From Nocardia australiensis (GTDB lineage Bacteria > Actinomycetota > Actinomycetes > Mycobacteriales > Mycobacteriaceae): DNA of 64,000 nt. Positions 18,775-29,988 of the stretch are shown piece after piece. The position numbers and the translations under genes are program-made. Within the stretch, counting starts at the first letter, position 1. Each line of letters begins with the position of its first letter. A model generated the notes under the pieces. That model was given only the letters and a program-made list of their open reading frames with translations. It searched no databases and was not told where the DNA came from. Where the stretch lies: positions 496,001 through 560,000 of the forward strand of contig NZ_JAJFZM010000001.1 in the NCBI RefSeq assembly GCF_020733705.1, written 5' to 3'.

Positions 18775-20562
18775 TCAGGCGTCCTCGGCCAGAACCATCC
18801 AGCGCTCCTCGGCGGCTTCCTTTTCCGCCAGCACCTGTTTGAGCTCGGCGCCCAGGCTCACCAACTTGTCCGGGTCGGTCGCGGCTTCGGCCAGCGCGCT
18901 GTGTAGGCGCTGTTCGCGCTCGTCGAACTTGACGATGGCGCGCTCGAGCCGGGACAGTTCCTTGCGCGCGGCGCGTTGGGCAGCGGCATCGGTGACTGGT
19001 GCGGTTGGGCTCTTCGTATCGGAACGCGTCGGCGACGCGCCTTGGGCGGCACGCTTTTTCAGGTACTCGTCGATACCGCCGGGCAGGTTGGTGAGTTTGC
19101 CGTCGCCGAATAGCGCCCAGGTCGAGTCACAGATGCGTTCGATCAGGTAGCGGTCGTGGCTGATCACCACCAGGGTGCCCGCCCAGTTGTCGAGCAGATC
19201 CTCGAGCTGTTGCAGGGTATCGATATCCAGGTCATTGGTCGGCTCATCGAGCAACAGCACGTTCGGCTCGGCCATCAGGATGCGGGTCAGCTGTAGTCTG
19301 CGCCGCTCGCCACCGGACAGATCGCCGACCGGCGTCCGCTGCCGTGCCGGGCTGAATCCGAGTCGCTCAGCCAGCTGACCAGCGGAGATCTCCTTGTCGC
19401 CCAGCATGATTCGCTGCGCGACCTGTTGCACTGCCTCCAGTACTCGCATGTCGGTCGGCAGGTCGTCGAGTTCCTGACGCAGCCAGCCGATCTGCACCGT
19501 CTGGCCCTGAATGCGCTTGCCCGCAGCCGGTTCCGTATCACCGGCCAGCGTGCGCAAGAGTGTTGTCTTGCCGGAGCCGTTGACCCCAACCAAGCCGACC
19601 CGCTCCCCCGGCGCGAGCCGCCAGGTCGAGTCGCGCACCAACTCTCGCCCGTCCGGGGTGGTCAGCGTGGTGTCTTCCAGCTCGATGACCACGCGGCCGA
19701 GGCGTTTTCGCGCGAACGCTGCCAGCGAGACACTGTCACGCGGCGGCGGCACATCGGCGATCAGTGCCTCCGCCGCCTCCACCCGGTAGCGCGGCTTGGA
19801 GGTCCGTGCCTTTGCGCCGCGCCGCAACCACGCCAACTCCTTGCGGGCCAGGTTGTTGCGTCGTGCTTCGGAGGCATCGGCCTGCCGGGCGCGTTCGGCG
19901 CGGGCGAATATCCAGTCGCCGTACCCGCCGTCGTAGCTTTCGACCTTGCCACCGACGACCTCCCAGGTGTTGGTGGCGACGGTATCGAGAAACCAGCGAT
20001 CGTGGGTTACGACCACCAGCGCGCTACGGCGATTGAGCAAATGCTCGGCCAGCCATTGCACGCCCTCGACGTCGAGGTGGTTGGTCGGCTCGTCGAGGAC
20101 TAGCAGATCGAGATCGCGGACCAGGGCCGCGGCCAGCGAGACGCGCCGCCGCTCACCGCCCGAGAGGTTGTCGATCGAGGTCTCGAGGCCGAGACCAGCG
20201 ATCCCGATCCCCTCCATGACCGAGCGGATGCGCGGATTGGCCGCCCACTCGTGTTCTGCCACATCGTCGGTCATCGCGTCATCAGCCAGGCCGGCCAGCA
20301 CGACGGATCCGACGGTCGCGCCCTCGGGCAGCACGCCGCGCTGGGTCACCACCGCCAAGCGCAGGCCACCGACTCGACTCACGCGGCCACTATCGGGTGG
20401 CTCGAGACCGGTCAGCACCTCCAACAGGGTGGTCTTACCGCCGCCGTTGAGACCGACGACACCGATCCGCTCGCCCGCGTGGACGCCGAGGGACACATTG
20501 TCCAATAGTGGGGTGATCCCAAAGCTCTTGGAGACCTGTTCGAGGTTGATCAGGTTGGACAT
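18775..20562 (-). CDS. ABC-F family ATPase (Uup/EttA-like)
   Basis: A 595-residue soluble protein with two ATP-binding cassettes and no membrane domain. Walker A GLNGGGKTTL and GVNGSGKTTL, signature LSGGERRR twice, and Walker B LLVLDEPTNHLD and LLLDEPTNDLD are all intact. The inter-cassette linker is charged, and a C-terminal Ala/Glu/Arg-rich coiled coil (ARKELSRLERAIVKFDERE) follows. This layout fits Uup-type ABC-F proteins that act on the ribosome or on branched nucleic acids. The first A-loop is GLNGGGKTT rather than GxNGxGKS, which is common. Antibiotic resistance cannot be inferred from sequence. Confidence 0.88.
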   Translation of the reverse strand: MSNLINLEQVSKSFGITPLLDNVSLGVHAGERIGVVGLNGGGKTTLLEVLTGLEPPDSGRVSRVGGLRLAVVTQRGVLPEGATVGSVVLAGLADDAMTDDVAEHEWAANPRIRSVMEGIGIAGLGLETSIDNLSGGERRRVSLAAALVRDLDLLVLDEPTNHLDVEGVQWLAEHLLNRRSALVVVTHDRWFLDTVATNTWEVVGGKVESYDGGYGDWIFARAERARQADASEARRNNLARKELAWLRRGAKARTSKPRYRVEAAEALIADVPPPRDSVSLAAFARKRLGRVVIELEDTTLTTPDGRELVRDSTWRLAPGERVGLVGVNGSGKTTLLRTLAGDTEPAAGKRIQGQTVQIGWLRQELDDLPTDMRVLEAVQQVAQRIMLGDKEISAGQLAERLGFSPARQRTPVGDLSGGERRRLQLTRILMAEPNVLLLDEPTNDLDIDTLQQLEDLLDNWAGTLVVISHDRYLIERICDSTWALFGDGKLTNLPGGIDEYLKKRAAQGASPTRSDTKSPTAPVTDAAAQRAARKELSRLERAIVKFDEREQRLHSALAEAATDPDKLVSLGAELKQVLAEKEAAEERWMVLAEDA

Positions 20563-20651
20563 GGATCCCGCTAGCCCGCCTCTCCGCGTATTTTGCCGGC
20601 TGGCTGAGCCTACTCACCCACCGTTGTGGCGCTCCGGGCGGAGGGTTGCGA

Positions 20652-20696
20652 AACGAACGGTGTTCGTTCAATCTAAGTGAGCGAACACCGTTCGTT
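20652..20696. promoter_or_regulatory. Double TetR-type operator upstream of the LLM oxidoreductase gene
   Basis: Two arms, AACGAACGGTGTTCG at 20652-20666 and CGAACACCGTTCGTT at 20682-20696, are exact reverse complements. Each arm is itself an interrupted palindrome (CGAAC-3-GTTCG and its complement). Their centres are 28 bp apart, which places two dimers on the same helix face only approximately. The site lies ~110 bp before the ATG of the rightward gene and ~90 bp from the start of the leftward ABC-F gene. Confidence 0.7.
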
Positions 20697-20804
20697 ACGA
20701 CTAAAGTCGTACACCTGGCGCTCCCGAGGCAATGCCGCGCAATAGGAGCCCCGCCTCACGACGAGGCGCCGAGCGGCACCATCAATCCGCTCCGGAGGTT
20801 CCTC

Positions 20805-21653
20805 ATGCGCGTCGGTCTCGGTCTGCCGATTTCCGATCCCGCTACCCTGCTCAACTGGGCACGCCGCGCCGATGCCGGCCCGTTCACCACGCTCGGCCTG
20901 CTCGATCGGCTCGTTTACGACAATCCCGAACCACTCATCGCGCTCGGCATGATCGCCGGTGCGACCACTCGCATCAAGGTCCAGACCGAGGTGCTGATCG
21001 CACCGCTGCGCGAGCCCGCGCTACTGGCCAAGCAGGCCGCCACGCTCGATCGCATGTCCGGCGGCAGATTCGTGCTCGGCCTCGGCGTCGGCGGGCGCGA
21101 GGACGACCACATTGCCTCGGGCACCGATCTACGCACCCGCGGCCGTCGACTCGACGAACAGGTCGCGACCATGCGACGCCTCTGGTCCGGCGCGCCGTAC
21201 GGACCCGACTGCGGTCCGATCGGTCCCGCTCCACTACATCCGGAAGGGCCGCCACTGCTGTTCGGCGGCTTCGCGCCAACCGCTATCGACCGGGTCGGCC
21301 GGTGGGGCGGCGGCTTTCTCGCGGCCGCCGCCCCCTCCTGGGCGGGCGGCCTTTTCGAAACCGCTCGTCGCTCGTGGCGCGATCACGGGCATGACGGCGC
21401 GCCCCGCATCGTTGCGCAGGTCAATGTCGCGCTCGGCGCCCCCGATGTCGTCGAGGACGCACGTCGCTCGATGGGCGACTACTACGAATTCAGTGGACGT
21501 GCCGACTTCATGCTGGCCGGGATGCTCACCACTCCCCATGAAATACGCACGGCCATCAAGCAATTCGATGATCTCGGTGCCGACGAGGTGATGCTCTACT
21601 GTTACGGCCGCGACACCGACCAGGTGGATCGGCTCGCCGAGGCAATCGCCTGA
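20805..21653 (+). CDS. LLM-class (luciferase-like) flavin/F420 oxidoreductase
   Basis: A 282-residue TIM-barrel protein. Typical are MRVGLGLPIS at the N-terminus, TTRIKVQTEVLIAPLREPALLAKQAATLDRMSGGRFVLGLGVGGRE, and LRTRGRRLDEQVATMRRLW. These place it in the F420/FMN-dependent bacterial luciferase-like superfamily; the substrate cannot be told. The ATG at 20805 is chosen for GGAGG 7 nt upstream; an earlier in-frame start at 20646 would read through the palindromic operator. That operator suggests induction by a small molecule through a TetR repressor that is not encoded next door. Confidence 0.85.
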   Translation: MRVGLGLPISDPATLLNWARRADAGPFTTLGLLDRLVYDNPEPLIALGMIAGATTRIKVQTEVLIAPLREPALLAKQAATLDRMSGGRFVLGLGVGGREDDHIASGTDLRTRGRRLDEQVATMRRLWSGAPYGPDCGPIGPAPLHPEGPPLLFGGFAPTAIDRVGRWGGGFLAAAAPSWAGGLFETARRSWRDHGHDGAPRIVAQVNVALGAPDVVEDARRSMGDYYEFSGRADFMLAGMLTTPHEIRTAIKQFDDLGADEVMLYCYGRDTDQVDRLAEAIA

Positions 21654-21728
21654 CCGGTCGACACCACATCGCTCCGACGGATACCGCAGCGCCCCTTTGG
21701 AATACACCCGTCGACGCCCGGGCGGATT

Positions 21729-22688
21729 TCAGTGGTTGCCGTGGACATCACCGTTGATGACGCGGGCACCGGGCACGGGGCCGCTGGCGGTACGTACGCT
21801 GCGGCACACACCCGCGCCCGCGAGCTCCGCGGCAACAGCGACGGCGGCGTCCTGACTGTCGCAGAGGAACGCGCACGTCGGGCCGGATCCGGAGACCAGT
21901 CCCGCCAGAGCGCCCGCTCCGACTCCGGCCCGGAGGGTCCGTCGCAGTTCCGGCTTCAACGAAAGGGCGGCGGCTTGCAGGTCGTTCCCCAGAAGTGGCG
22001 CAAGTTGCTTCGGATCACCGGAGGCAAGCGCCTGCATCAGCGCCTGTGGCTCACCGAGCCGCGGCGGGTCGCCAATTACCCGAAGCCGGTCGAGTTCGGT
22101 GAATACCGCGGGCGTGGACAAGCCACCCTTGGCGAGCGCGAGCACCCAGTGAAAGGTGTTGCGGGACAAGACCGGCAGCAGCCGCTCACCGCGGCCCGTG
22201 CCAAGCGCGGTGCCGCCGTGCAGCGCGAACGGGACATCACTACCCAGTTCGGCCGCGAGCGCATCCAATTCCTCGCGGGTCAGGCCGAGATCCCACAGCT
22301 CATTCAGGCCGACCAACGCGGCGGCGGCGTCCGCACTGCCGCCCGCCATCCCGCCCGCCACCGGAATCCCCTTGTTGATGGCGATTTCCACCAGCGGTGC
22401 CCGCCCGGCCAAGTGGGCGACACGAACTGCCGCTTTCCACACGAGATTGGTGCGATCGGTTGGCACCTCGGCCGCACCCTCGCCACTGACCCGCACGGTG
22501 AGCGACGCCGACGGGGAGATCTCCAAATCGTCGCCGAGCGAGAGCGCTTGGAACACCGTCGTCAGATCGTGGTAGCCATCCGCGCGTAGATCATCGACGC
22601 CGAGATGCAGATTCACCTTCGACGGCGCGCGCACGATGACGGGGCTGGGCACAACTGACAACACGATGCTCAAGCCTAACGGGTGCAT
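21729..22688 (-). CDS. ispE: 4-diphosphocytidyl-2-C-methyl-D-erythritol kinase
   Basis: A 319-residue GHMP kinase of the MEP isoprenoid pathway. [13 protein letters not shown] is the N-terminal substrate motif, and [21 protein letters not shown] is the glycine-rich ATP loop. [21 protein letters not shown] and [12 protein letters not shown] are the other conserved blocks. It supplies precursors for decaprenyl phosphate and menaquinone. In mycobacteria ispE follows ksgA directly; here a copper chaperone gene on the opposite strand lies between them. Confidence 0.95.
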   Translation of the reverse strand: MHPLGLSIVLSVVPSPVIVRAPSKVNLHLGVDDLRADGYHDLTTVFQALSLGDDLEISPSASLTVRVSGEGAAEVPTDRTNLVWKAAVRVAHLAGRAPLVEIAINKGIPVAGGMAGGSADAAAALVGLNELWDLGLTREELDALAAELGSDVPFALHGGTALGTGRGERLLPVLSRNTFHWVLALAKGGLSTPAVFTELDRLRVIGDPPRLGEPQALMQALASGDPKQLAPLLGNDLQAAALSLKPELRRTLRAGVGAGALAGLVSGSGPTCAFLCDSQDAAVAVAAELAGAGVCRSVRTASGPVPGARVINGDVHGNH

Positions 22689-22845
22689 ACGACAGGTGCG
22701 CGCGTCGAGACGAGCCGTTCACCCGGGTCGAGACCACGAACGTCCACTAGCGCACCGCGATCCGCACCAACGGCAGCGGCTCCGCGATGACCAACATGGC
22801 ACAACTTCGGCATTCATCCAAAACCCGGTCGACAAGTTGCGTCCA

Positions 22846-22862
22846 ATACCCATAGGGGGTAT
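22846..22862. promoter_or_regulatory. CsoR-type copper operator
   Basis: ATACCC-5-GGGTAT is a perfect 6-bp inverted repeat with the spacing and sequence of known CsoR operators. A further ATACCCCC half-site lies at about 22880. The element is ~60 bp before the copper chaperone start. CsoR represses in the absence of Cu(I). No csoR gene is in the window, so it would act from elsewhere. Confidence 0.75.
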
Positions 22863-22924
22863 GTTCGTGTGGTGCGGGAGATACCCCCGGACCGTATGAT
22901 CAGTCGCCAGTGAAGGAGTCGGAC

Positions 22925-23131
22925 ATGGCCACCAGCACTTACACCGTCAAGGGAATGACCTGCGGACACTGCGTCAGCTCGGTCCGTACGGAAATCGGCA
23001 AGATCGACGGAGTAACCAGCGTGGACGTGGATCTCGCCAGCGGTGCGGTCCGTATCGATAGCAGCGCTCTCGTCGCCGATGCCGACATCGTCGCCGCGGT
23101 CGACGAGGCAGGTTACGAACTCGCGGTCTGA
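22925..23131 (+). CDS. CopZ-like heavy-metal-associated copper chaperone
   Basis: A 68-residue ferredoxin-fold HMA domain with the metal-binding loop GMTCGHCVSSV (CxxC) and the usual SVDVDLASGAVRID and VDEAGYEL blocks. It would carry Cu(I) in the cytoplasm to a P-type ATPase. ATG 22925 has AGGAG 7 nt upstream; a GTG at 22910 is in frame but lies before that site. No copA is adjacent. The CsoR-type operator just upstream supports copper control. It lies on the opposite strand between ksgA and ispE. Confidence 0.9.
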   Translation: MATSTYTVKGMTCGHCVSSVRTEIGKIDGVTSVDVDLASGAVRIDSSALVADADIVAAVDEAGYELAV

Positions 23132-23144
23132 CCCGAATCCAACC

Positions 23145-23172
23145 GAGCCCGTCGCCCACCGGCGGCGGGCTC
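23145..23172 (+). terminator. Terminator between copper chaperone gene and ksgA
   Basis: A 12-bp stem with one T-G mismatch (GAGCCCGTCGCC with GGCGGCGGGCTC) and a 4-nt loop begins 13 nt after the chaperone stop. It could serve both strands because ksgA ends 87 nt further on. Confidence 0.6.
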
Positions 23173-23258
23173 ACCGCGTTGTTCGAGATCCGCACCGCAG
23201 CGACGCCGCGCATCCATGGCGACTCGCCTACGAGATAGACGCGACGCCTGAGCGCGAG

Positions 23259-24140
23259 CTATGCCTGATCGGCGAGGCGAACGTAGGCGGCGGTGTCGAG
23301 GGTCTCACCGCGGGCGATGGGATCGATGCCGGCGGCGACCAGGCGGCGTTCGGCCTCGGCGGGCGATCCCGCCCAACCCGACAGTGCCGCACGCAAGGTC
23401 TTGCGGCGCTGAGCGAACGCGGCATCGACCACCGCGAATACGCGGCGACGGTGCTCGTCATCCATCGACCACGGCGCCTCGGCGTAGCGCTCGATGCGCA
23501 CCAGGCCGGACTCTACGCGCGGAACCGGCCAAAAGACCTGGGTACCGACCGCACCCGCGCGCCGCACGGTCCCGAAGAAGCCCGCCTTCACACTCGGCAC
23601 CCCATAGATCCGGCCGCCCGGCTCCGCCGCCAATCGGTCGGCGACCTCGGCTTGCACCATCACCAATGAGGTTGTGATACTGGGCAATTCGGCCAGCAGA
23701 TGCAGCAGCACCGGCACCGCGACGTTGTAGGGCAGGTTCGCGACCAGCGCTGTCGGCGCGGCAGGCAAATCCTGCGGACCGACCCGCAGCGCGTCCGCCT
23801 GGACGACCCGCAGCTGTCCAGCCAATTCCGGCGCTCGATCGGCGACGGTCACCGGAAGATGTTGCGCGAGAACAGGATCGATCTCGACCGCGATCACCGA
23901 GTCGACTACGTCGAGCAGCGCCAAGGTCAGCGACCCGAGACCCGGCCCGACCTCGAGCACCGCATCCGCGCGCCCCACCCCCGCCGCCGCCACGATGCGC
24001 CGCACCGTGTTCGCGTCGTGTACGAAGTTCTGCCCGAGTTGCTTGGTCGGCCGGACGCCGAGCTGCTCCGCCAGCGCCCGTACCTCGGCGGGCCCGAGCA
24101 ACGCGGCGCTCCCACGAGCGGAAACATCAGGTTCGGTCAC
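23259..24140 (-). CDS. ksgA: 16S rRNA dimethyladenosine transferase (A1518/A1519)
   Basis: A 293-residue SAM-dependent KsgA/Rsm[19 protein letters not shown], the SAM loop [28 protein letters not shown], and the catalytic [13 protein letters not shown] motif are all present, followed by [15 protein letters not shown]. The C-terminal helical domain ends normally. It lies downstream of rpfB on the same strand with a 141-bp gap. Confidence 0.95.
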   Translation of the reverse strand: MTEPDVSARGSAALLGPAEVRALAEQLGVRPTKQLGQNFVHDANTVRRIVAAAGVGRADAVLEVGPGLGSLTLALLDVVDSVIAVEIDPVLAQHLPVTVADRAPELAGQLRVVQADALRVGPQDLPAAPTALVANLPYNVAVPVLLHLLAELPSITTSLVMVQAEVADRLAAEPGGRIYGVPSVKAGFFGTVRRAGAVGTQVFWPVPRVESGLVRIERYAEAPWSMDDEHRRRVFAVVDAAFAQRRKTLRAALSGWAGSPAEAERRLVAAGIDPIARGETLDTAAYVRLADQA

Positions 24141-24281
24141 CTCGAAAACCTACCAACTCGCCCGGACGACGGGCGCGCGTCCCCGATCCGCAGCCGCTCG
24201 GCGGATTCGAGCGCGGCGAATTCTCAACAGCCGCCACCGCACCCCGGTCCGGCCTGAACACCCGCCAGCGGCGGACCGTAT

Positions 24282-25496
<1,215 letters not shown>

Positions 25497-25627
25497 TCAC
25501 CGCCGCAGGTAGATCACAAAACGGCCTCATCAAGTGACATAGAACACACTGCGGCTTGCCGGACCCCTTGATGGCCAGACGCGCGTCGGCGCGCTCCCGG
25601 CCACCGTTCGAGTAACCGAACCGGCAC

Positions 25628-26455
25628 TCAGATGCCGTAGATACGCCGGGCGTTCGCGGTGGTGATCTTCGCCAGTTCCGCCGGATCCTGTTCACGCAAC
25701 TCGGCCAGCGCGCGCACTGTGTATGGCAGGCAGTAAGGCTCGTTCGGCGCGCCACGGAACGGATGCGGGGTCAGATACGGTGCGTCGGTCTCCACCAGAA
25801 TCTGATCGTCGGGCACCACCTTCGCGGCCTCCCGCAATTCGTGCGCGTTCTTGAAACTCACCGTTCCGGAAAAGCTGAGCACGTAGCCCTCGGACACACA
25901 CGCGAGCGCCATATTGGTGTCCGACGAAAAGCAGTGGAAGATCACGGTTTCCGGGGCGCCTTCGTCCAGCAGCACCGTCAGCAGATCGTGGTCGGCGTCC
26001 CGGTTGTGGATCATGAGCGGCTTGCGCACCCGCTTCGCCAGATCGATATGCCAGCGGAAGCCTTCGATCTGCGTCTCGACATCGGCGCACCCGTCGAGCT
26101 TGCCCGGCCAGTAGTAATCGAGGCCGGTTTCGCCGATCGCGACGACGCGCCGATCGCGGGCCAATCGCTCCAACTCGGTTTTCGCGGCGTCGTCCAAAGC
26201 GTTCGCCCGGGTGGGATGCAGAGCCACAGCGGCATAGACGCGGGCGTCCCGGTTCGCGGCCAGCACTGCCCACTGCGCGGCTGCCAGATCGTCGGCGACT
26301 GTGACCACCTGTCCGACGCCGACCGACGCCGCGCGGTCCACGATCACGGCCGTCGATTCCGCGTCGGTCGCTCCGCAGGCATCCAGGTGGGTGTGCGCGT
26401 CCACCAGCGGCGCAAGCGGTTCCGGAAGACCGGGGGCCGGGCGCTTGCCGTTCAT
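25628..26455 (-). CDS. tatD: TatD family metal-dependent DNase
   Basis: A 275-residue TIM-barrel hydrolase. [12 protein letters not shown] carries the first metal pair, [11 protein letters not shown] the bridging Glu, [10 protein letters not shown] and IFHCFSSD the later His ligands, and [16 protein letters not shown] the final Asp. It is a 3'-5' exonuclease or quality-control enzyme. It starts 95 nt from metG on the other strand, as in mycobacteria (tatD-metS), so the promoters overlap. Confidence 0.93.
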   Translation of the reverse strand: MNGKRPAPGLPEPLAPLVDAHTHLDACGATDAESTAVIVDRAASVGVGQVVTVADDLAAAQWAVLAANRDARVYAAVALHPTRANALDDAAKTELERLARDRRVVAIGETGLDYYWPGKLDGCADVETQIEGFRWHIDLAKRVRKPLMIHNRDADHDLLTVLLDEGAPETVIFHCFSSDTNMALACVSEGYVLSFSGTVSFKNAHELREAAKVVPDDQILVETDAPYLTPHPFRGAPNEPYCLPYTVRALAELREQDPAELAKITTANARRIYGI

Positions 26456-26550
26456 CGGCGCGCACTCGCGGACCGGAGCGCACCGGCGCGAGCGCCTGCG
26501 GGGATATTCACGTCAGCATCGGAATCCACGCGCATTACAGTAGACACACC

Positions 26551-28110
26551 ATGAGTGCAGCTGACCGCCCCTCCTTCTATATCACCACGGCCATCGCGTA
26601 CCCGAACGGTGCGCCGCACATCGGGCATGCCTACGAGTACGTCTCGGCGGACGCCCTTGCGCGGTTCAAGCGGCTCGACGGGTATGACGTGTTCTTCATG
26701 ACCGGCACCGACGAGCACGGCCAGAAGATGCAGCAGACGGCAGTCGCCGAGGGTATGCCGGTGGAGGAGCTCGCGTCGCGCAACTCGGACGTGTTCGAGG
26801 CGATGGACAAGACGCTCGATGTCTCGTTCGACCGCTTCATCCGCACCACCGATGAGGACCATCAGGTGGCCAGCGTCGCGATCTGGGAGCGGATGCTCGC
26901 CAACGGCGATATCTACATCGACAACTACTCGGGCTGGTACTCGGTTCGCGACGAGGCGTTCTACACCGAGGAGGAGACCACGCTGCTCGAGGACAGGTCG
27001 CGAATTTCCACCGAGTCCAAGACGCCGGTGACCTGGACCGAGGAGTCGAACTACTTCTTCCGGCTGTCGAACTATCAGGACAAGCTGCTGGCGCTCTACG
27101 ACGAGCACCCCGAATTCATCGCGCCCGCAACGGCTCGCAACGAAATGGTGAGCTACGTGAAGGCGGGCCTGAAGGACCTGTCCATTTCCCGCACCACCTT
27201 CGACTGGGGTGTGCCGGTGCCCGGCCATCCCGATCACGTGATGTACGTGTGGGTGGACGCGCTCACCAACTACCTCACCGGCGTCGGTTTCCCGGATACG
27301 GAATCCGCTGCGTTCCAGCAGTTCTGGCCCGCCGACCTACACATCATCGGCAAGGACATCTCCCGCTTTCACACCGTGTACTGGCCCGCGTTCCTGATGT
27401 CGGCAGGCATCGAGGTGCCGAAACGCGTTTTCGTGCACGGGTTTCTGTACAACAAGGGCGAGAAGATGTCGAAGTCGGTCGGCAATGTGGTCGACCCGCT
27501 CGCACTCGTCGAGGAATACGGCGTCGACCCGGTCCGCTTCTTCCTGCTGCGGGAGATCTCCTACGGCCAAGACGGCAGCTACAGCCACGAGGCGATCGTC
27601 GGGCGGATCAACACCGATCTGGCCAATGAATTCGGAAACCTGGTGCAGCGCAGCCTCAAGCTTGTCGCGCGCGACTGTGGCAGCGTGGTGCCGACACCGG
27701 GCGAATTCACCGACGCCGACCGTGCGCTACTGGAGCGCGCCAACGGGCTACTGGAGCGCTGCCGTACCGAATTCGACGCTCAGCAAATGCATTTGGCGTT
27801 GGAGGCGATCTGGCTGACCCTCGGCGAGGCCAATAAGTATTTCTCCGCCGAGGCGCCATGGGCGCTGGCCAAATCCGGCACCGAGGAAGACCTGGCCCGC
27901 GAGGCCACGGTGCTCTACGTGACCATCGAACTGCTGCGCATCGTCGCCATCCTCGTGCAGCCGGTGCTGCCCGAGTCGGCGGGCAAGATCCTGGACCTGC
28001 TGGCCCAGCAGAATCGAACCTTCGCCGACATCACGAACCCGCTGGTGGCGGGCACCCCGCTACCAGCACCGGAGGCTGTCTACCCGCGCTACGTGGAGCC
28101 GAAGAACTAG
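26551..28110 (+). CDS. metG: Methionyl-tRNA synthetase
   Basis: A 519-residue class I synthetase that charges both elongator and initiator tRNA-Met. [15 protein letters not shown] holds HIGH and [12 protein letters not shown] holds KMSKS, both intact. [15 protein letters not shown] and [11 protein letters not shown] are typical. The zinc-knuckle four-Cys insert of the long E. coli form is absent, and the C-terminal dimerisation domain is missing, as in the short actinobacterial MetS. A strong hairpin follows the stop. Confidence 0.96.
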   Translation: MSAADRPSFYITTAIAYPNGAPHIGHAYEYVSADALARFKRLDGYDVFFMTGTDEHGQKMQQTAVAEGMPVEELASRNSDVFEAMDKTLDVSFDRFIRTTDEDHQVASVAIWERMLANGDIYIDNYSGWYSVRDEAFYTEEETTLLEDRSRISTESKTPVTWTEESNYFFRLSNYQDKLLALYDEHPEFIAPATARNEMVSYVKAGLKDLSISRTTFDWGVPVPGHPDHVMYVWVDALTNYLTGVGFPDTESAAFQQFWPADLHIIGKDISRFHTVYWPAFLMSAGIEVPKRVFVHGFLYNKGEKMSKSVGNVVDPLALVEEYGVDPVRFFLLREISYGQDGSYSHEAIVGRINTDLANEFGNLVQRSLKLVARDCGSVVPTPGEFTDADRALLERANGLLERCRTEFDAQQMHLALEAIWLTLGEANKYFSAEAPWALAKSGTEEDLAREATVLYVTIELLRIVAILVQPVLPESAGKILDLLAQQNRTFADITNPLVAGTPLPAPEAVYPRYVEPKN

Positions 28111-28135
28111 GCGGTCGCCACCATCGACGATGCTC

Positions 28136-28171
28136 CTGACCGCTACCACTCTCAGCAGCGGTAGCGGTCAG
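28136..28171 (+). terminator. Bidirectional terminator between metG and the PEP-mutase-family gene
   Basis: A 12-bp perfect stem (CTGACCGCTACC with GGTAGCGGTCAG) with a 12-nt loop separates two convergent genes: 25 nt after the metG stop and 6 nt before the stop of the leftward gene. Confidence 0.8.
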
Positions 28172-28177
28172 CGACAA

Positions 28178-28930
28178 TTATTTCCAGCGCTCGAGCAGCC
28201 GGTTGGCCTCCTCGGCCAGCGCCCACTGAAAGTACGGGCCGAAGCTGACGCGGGCGACGCCCTGCGCCGCGAGCACGGCACGGTCGGATTCGCCAGGCAG
28301 GCCGATGGCGTTGATGGGCAACGGCAATTCGCTGGTGAGGCGGCGCATTTCGGCATCGGAGTGACGGCCGACCGGGTAGAGGACATCGGCACCCGCCGTC
28401 GCAGCCAGCTGTAGCCGGGCGATCGCACGATCGACACGGTCGGACTTGTCGCCGTCCTGACGAAGGAAAAGGTCGGTGCGGGCGTTGACCACCACGTGTA
28501 CACCCGCGGCATCGGCGAATTGACGTAGTCGGTGCACGAGGTCGGCGTGCTCTTGCGCGCCACGCAACCGGCCGCCCTCACTATGCACCGTGTCCTCGAT
28601 ATTCAGTCCGATCGCACCGGCCTCGAGCAGGCCCTCGATCAACTGCGCGGGCTCGAGCCCATACCCGGATTCGATGTCGACCGAGATCGGAACATCCACA
28701 ACCTCGCTGATCTGACGTACCCGGGTCAGCAACTCGGCAAAGGTCATGCCTTCCTTGTCGCTGCGCCCGACCGAATCCGCGACCGGGTGACTACCCAGCG
28801 TCAGGGCCGAAAATCCGGCGGCGACAGCTAGATTCGCCGACCACGCGTCCCACACAGTCGGGAAGATGCCAGGATCGCCTGCACGATGAAGTTCGAGGAA
28901 TGTCTTGGCTTTACCTTCCAAAGAGGTCAT
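28178..28930 (-). CDS. Isocitrate lyase/PEP mutase superfamily protein
   Basis: A 250-residue TIM-barrel enzyme. FPTVWDAWSANLAVAAGFSALTLGSH and PISVDIESGYGLEP (metal-binding Asp-Ile-Glu region) are typical of the oxaloacetate decarboxylase/2-methylisocitrate-lyase-like branch. IGLNIEDTVHSEGG follows. The KKCGH active-site motif of true isocitrate lyases is not present. The reaction is probably C-C or C-P bond cleavage on a small 2-oxo acid, but the substrate is unknown. It is 17 nt downstream of rsmI on the same strand. Confidence 0.82.
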   Translation of the reverse strand: MTSLEGKAKTFLELHRAGDPGIFPTVWDAWSANLAVAAGFSALTLGSHPVADSVGRSDKEGMTFAELLTRVRQISEVVDVPISVDIESGYGLEPAQLIEGLLEAGAIGLNIEDTVHSEGGRLRGAQEHADLVHRLRQFADAAGVHVVVNARTDLFLRQDGDKSDRVDRAIARLQLAATAGADVLYPVGRHSDAEMRRLTSELPLPINAIGLPGESDRAVLAAQGVARVSFGPYFQWALAEEANRLLERWK

Positions 28931-28947
28931 GTAACCAATTGTGGCAG

Positions 28948-29820
28948 TTAGTCCGATTCATCGCGCCGGGCCGCGAGAACGGCGTCATAGAGTTCGCGGC
29001 GGGAGGCGCCGGTGGCAGCCGCGACCTGGGTGCAGGCGTCCTTGAGACGCAGGCCATCGGCCATGAGTGATTCGACCTCATCCACCAGGTCGGCCGGATT
29101 CGCGGACCTGGGTTGCGCACCCTCGACAACCACGGTGATCTCGCCGCGAGCACCATCGACGGCCCAGGCCGCGACCTCGGCGAGGGTACCGCGCACGACT
29201 TCTTCGTAGGTCTTGGTCAATTCGCGGCAGACCGCGACGCGCCGGTCCGGGCCGAGGACCTCGACCGCGTCGGCCAATGAACCGGCCAGTCGATGCGGCG
29301 CCTCGAAATAAACGCAGGTACGCGGCTCAGAGATCAAGGTGCGCAACCACTCTCGGCGCTGGCCGGATTTGCGGGGCGCGAACCCGTCAAAGCAGAACCG
29401 CTCGACCGGCAGCCCGGACAGCGCCAGTGCGGTGGTCACGGCAGACGGTCCGGGCAGGCAGGTGACCGGCAGATCGCACTCCACGCAGGCCGCGACCAGG
29501 CGGTAGCCCGGATCACTGACCGAGGGCATACCCGCGTCCGTCACCAGCAGCACGGTTCGCCCCTGCTCGATATCGCCGAGCAGTGCCGGAATTTTGGCCG
29601 ACTCGACGTGGTCGTCGAACCGGACCACCCGCCCCGTGATCTCCACCTGTAGAGCCTTGGCCAGTGACCGCGTGCGGCGGGTGTCCTCGGCCGCGACGAT
29701 ATCGGCGCTCGCGAGCGCGCCGCGCAACCGCTGCGACGCATCGCCGATGTCACCCATCGGCGTCGCCGCGAGCACCAGCCTGCCGACCGTATGCTCGCCG
29801 GTCACCGCGCTATTCGTCAC
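28948..29820 (-). CDS. rsmI: 16S rRNA (cytidine-1402 2'-O)-methyltransferase
   Basis: A 290-residue tetrapyrrole-methylase-fold RsmI. GRLVLAATPMGDIGDASQRL (normally TPIGN), VAAEDTRRTRSL, LVTDAGMPSVSDPGYRLV, LPGPSAVTTALALSGLP and FDGFAPRKSGQR are all family blocks. The C-terminal helix-turn-helix-like tail (LKDACTQVAAATGASRRELYD) is intact. It is divergent from pmt, as in M. tuberculosis Rv1003-Rv1002c. Confidence 0.94.
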   Translation of the reverse strand: MTNSAVTGEHTVGRLVLAATPMGDIGDASQRLRGALASADIVAAEDTRRTRSLAKALQVEITGRVVRFDDHVESAKIPALLGDIEQGRTVLLVTDAGMPSVSDPGYRLVAACVECDLPVTCLPGPSAVTTALALSGLPVERFCFDGFAPRKSGQRREWLRTLISEPRTCVYFEAPHRLAGSLADAVEVLGPDRRVAVCRELTKTYEEVVRGTLAEVAAWAVDGARGEITVVVEGAQPRSANPADLVDEVESLMADGLRLKDACTQVAAATGASRRELYDAVLAARRDESD

Positions 29821-29988
29821 CGCACGCCCATCTGCCTGGAAATCAGTTGCCTGCTTCGCCAGTTGATTCTGTCACCACCGAAATCCGAATCCGGAACAGG
29901 GCGATCGCGACAAGCACGCGGGTGTGATTGTCCGGCGGCACGCTCACCGATGCACGTCCCGTCGTCGTGCACAGCATACGATCGGGGC

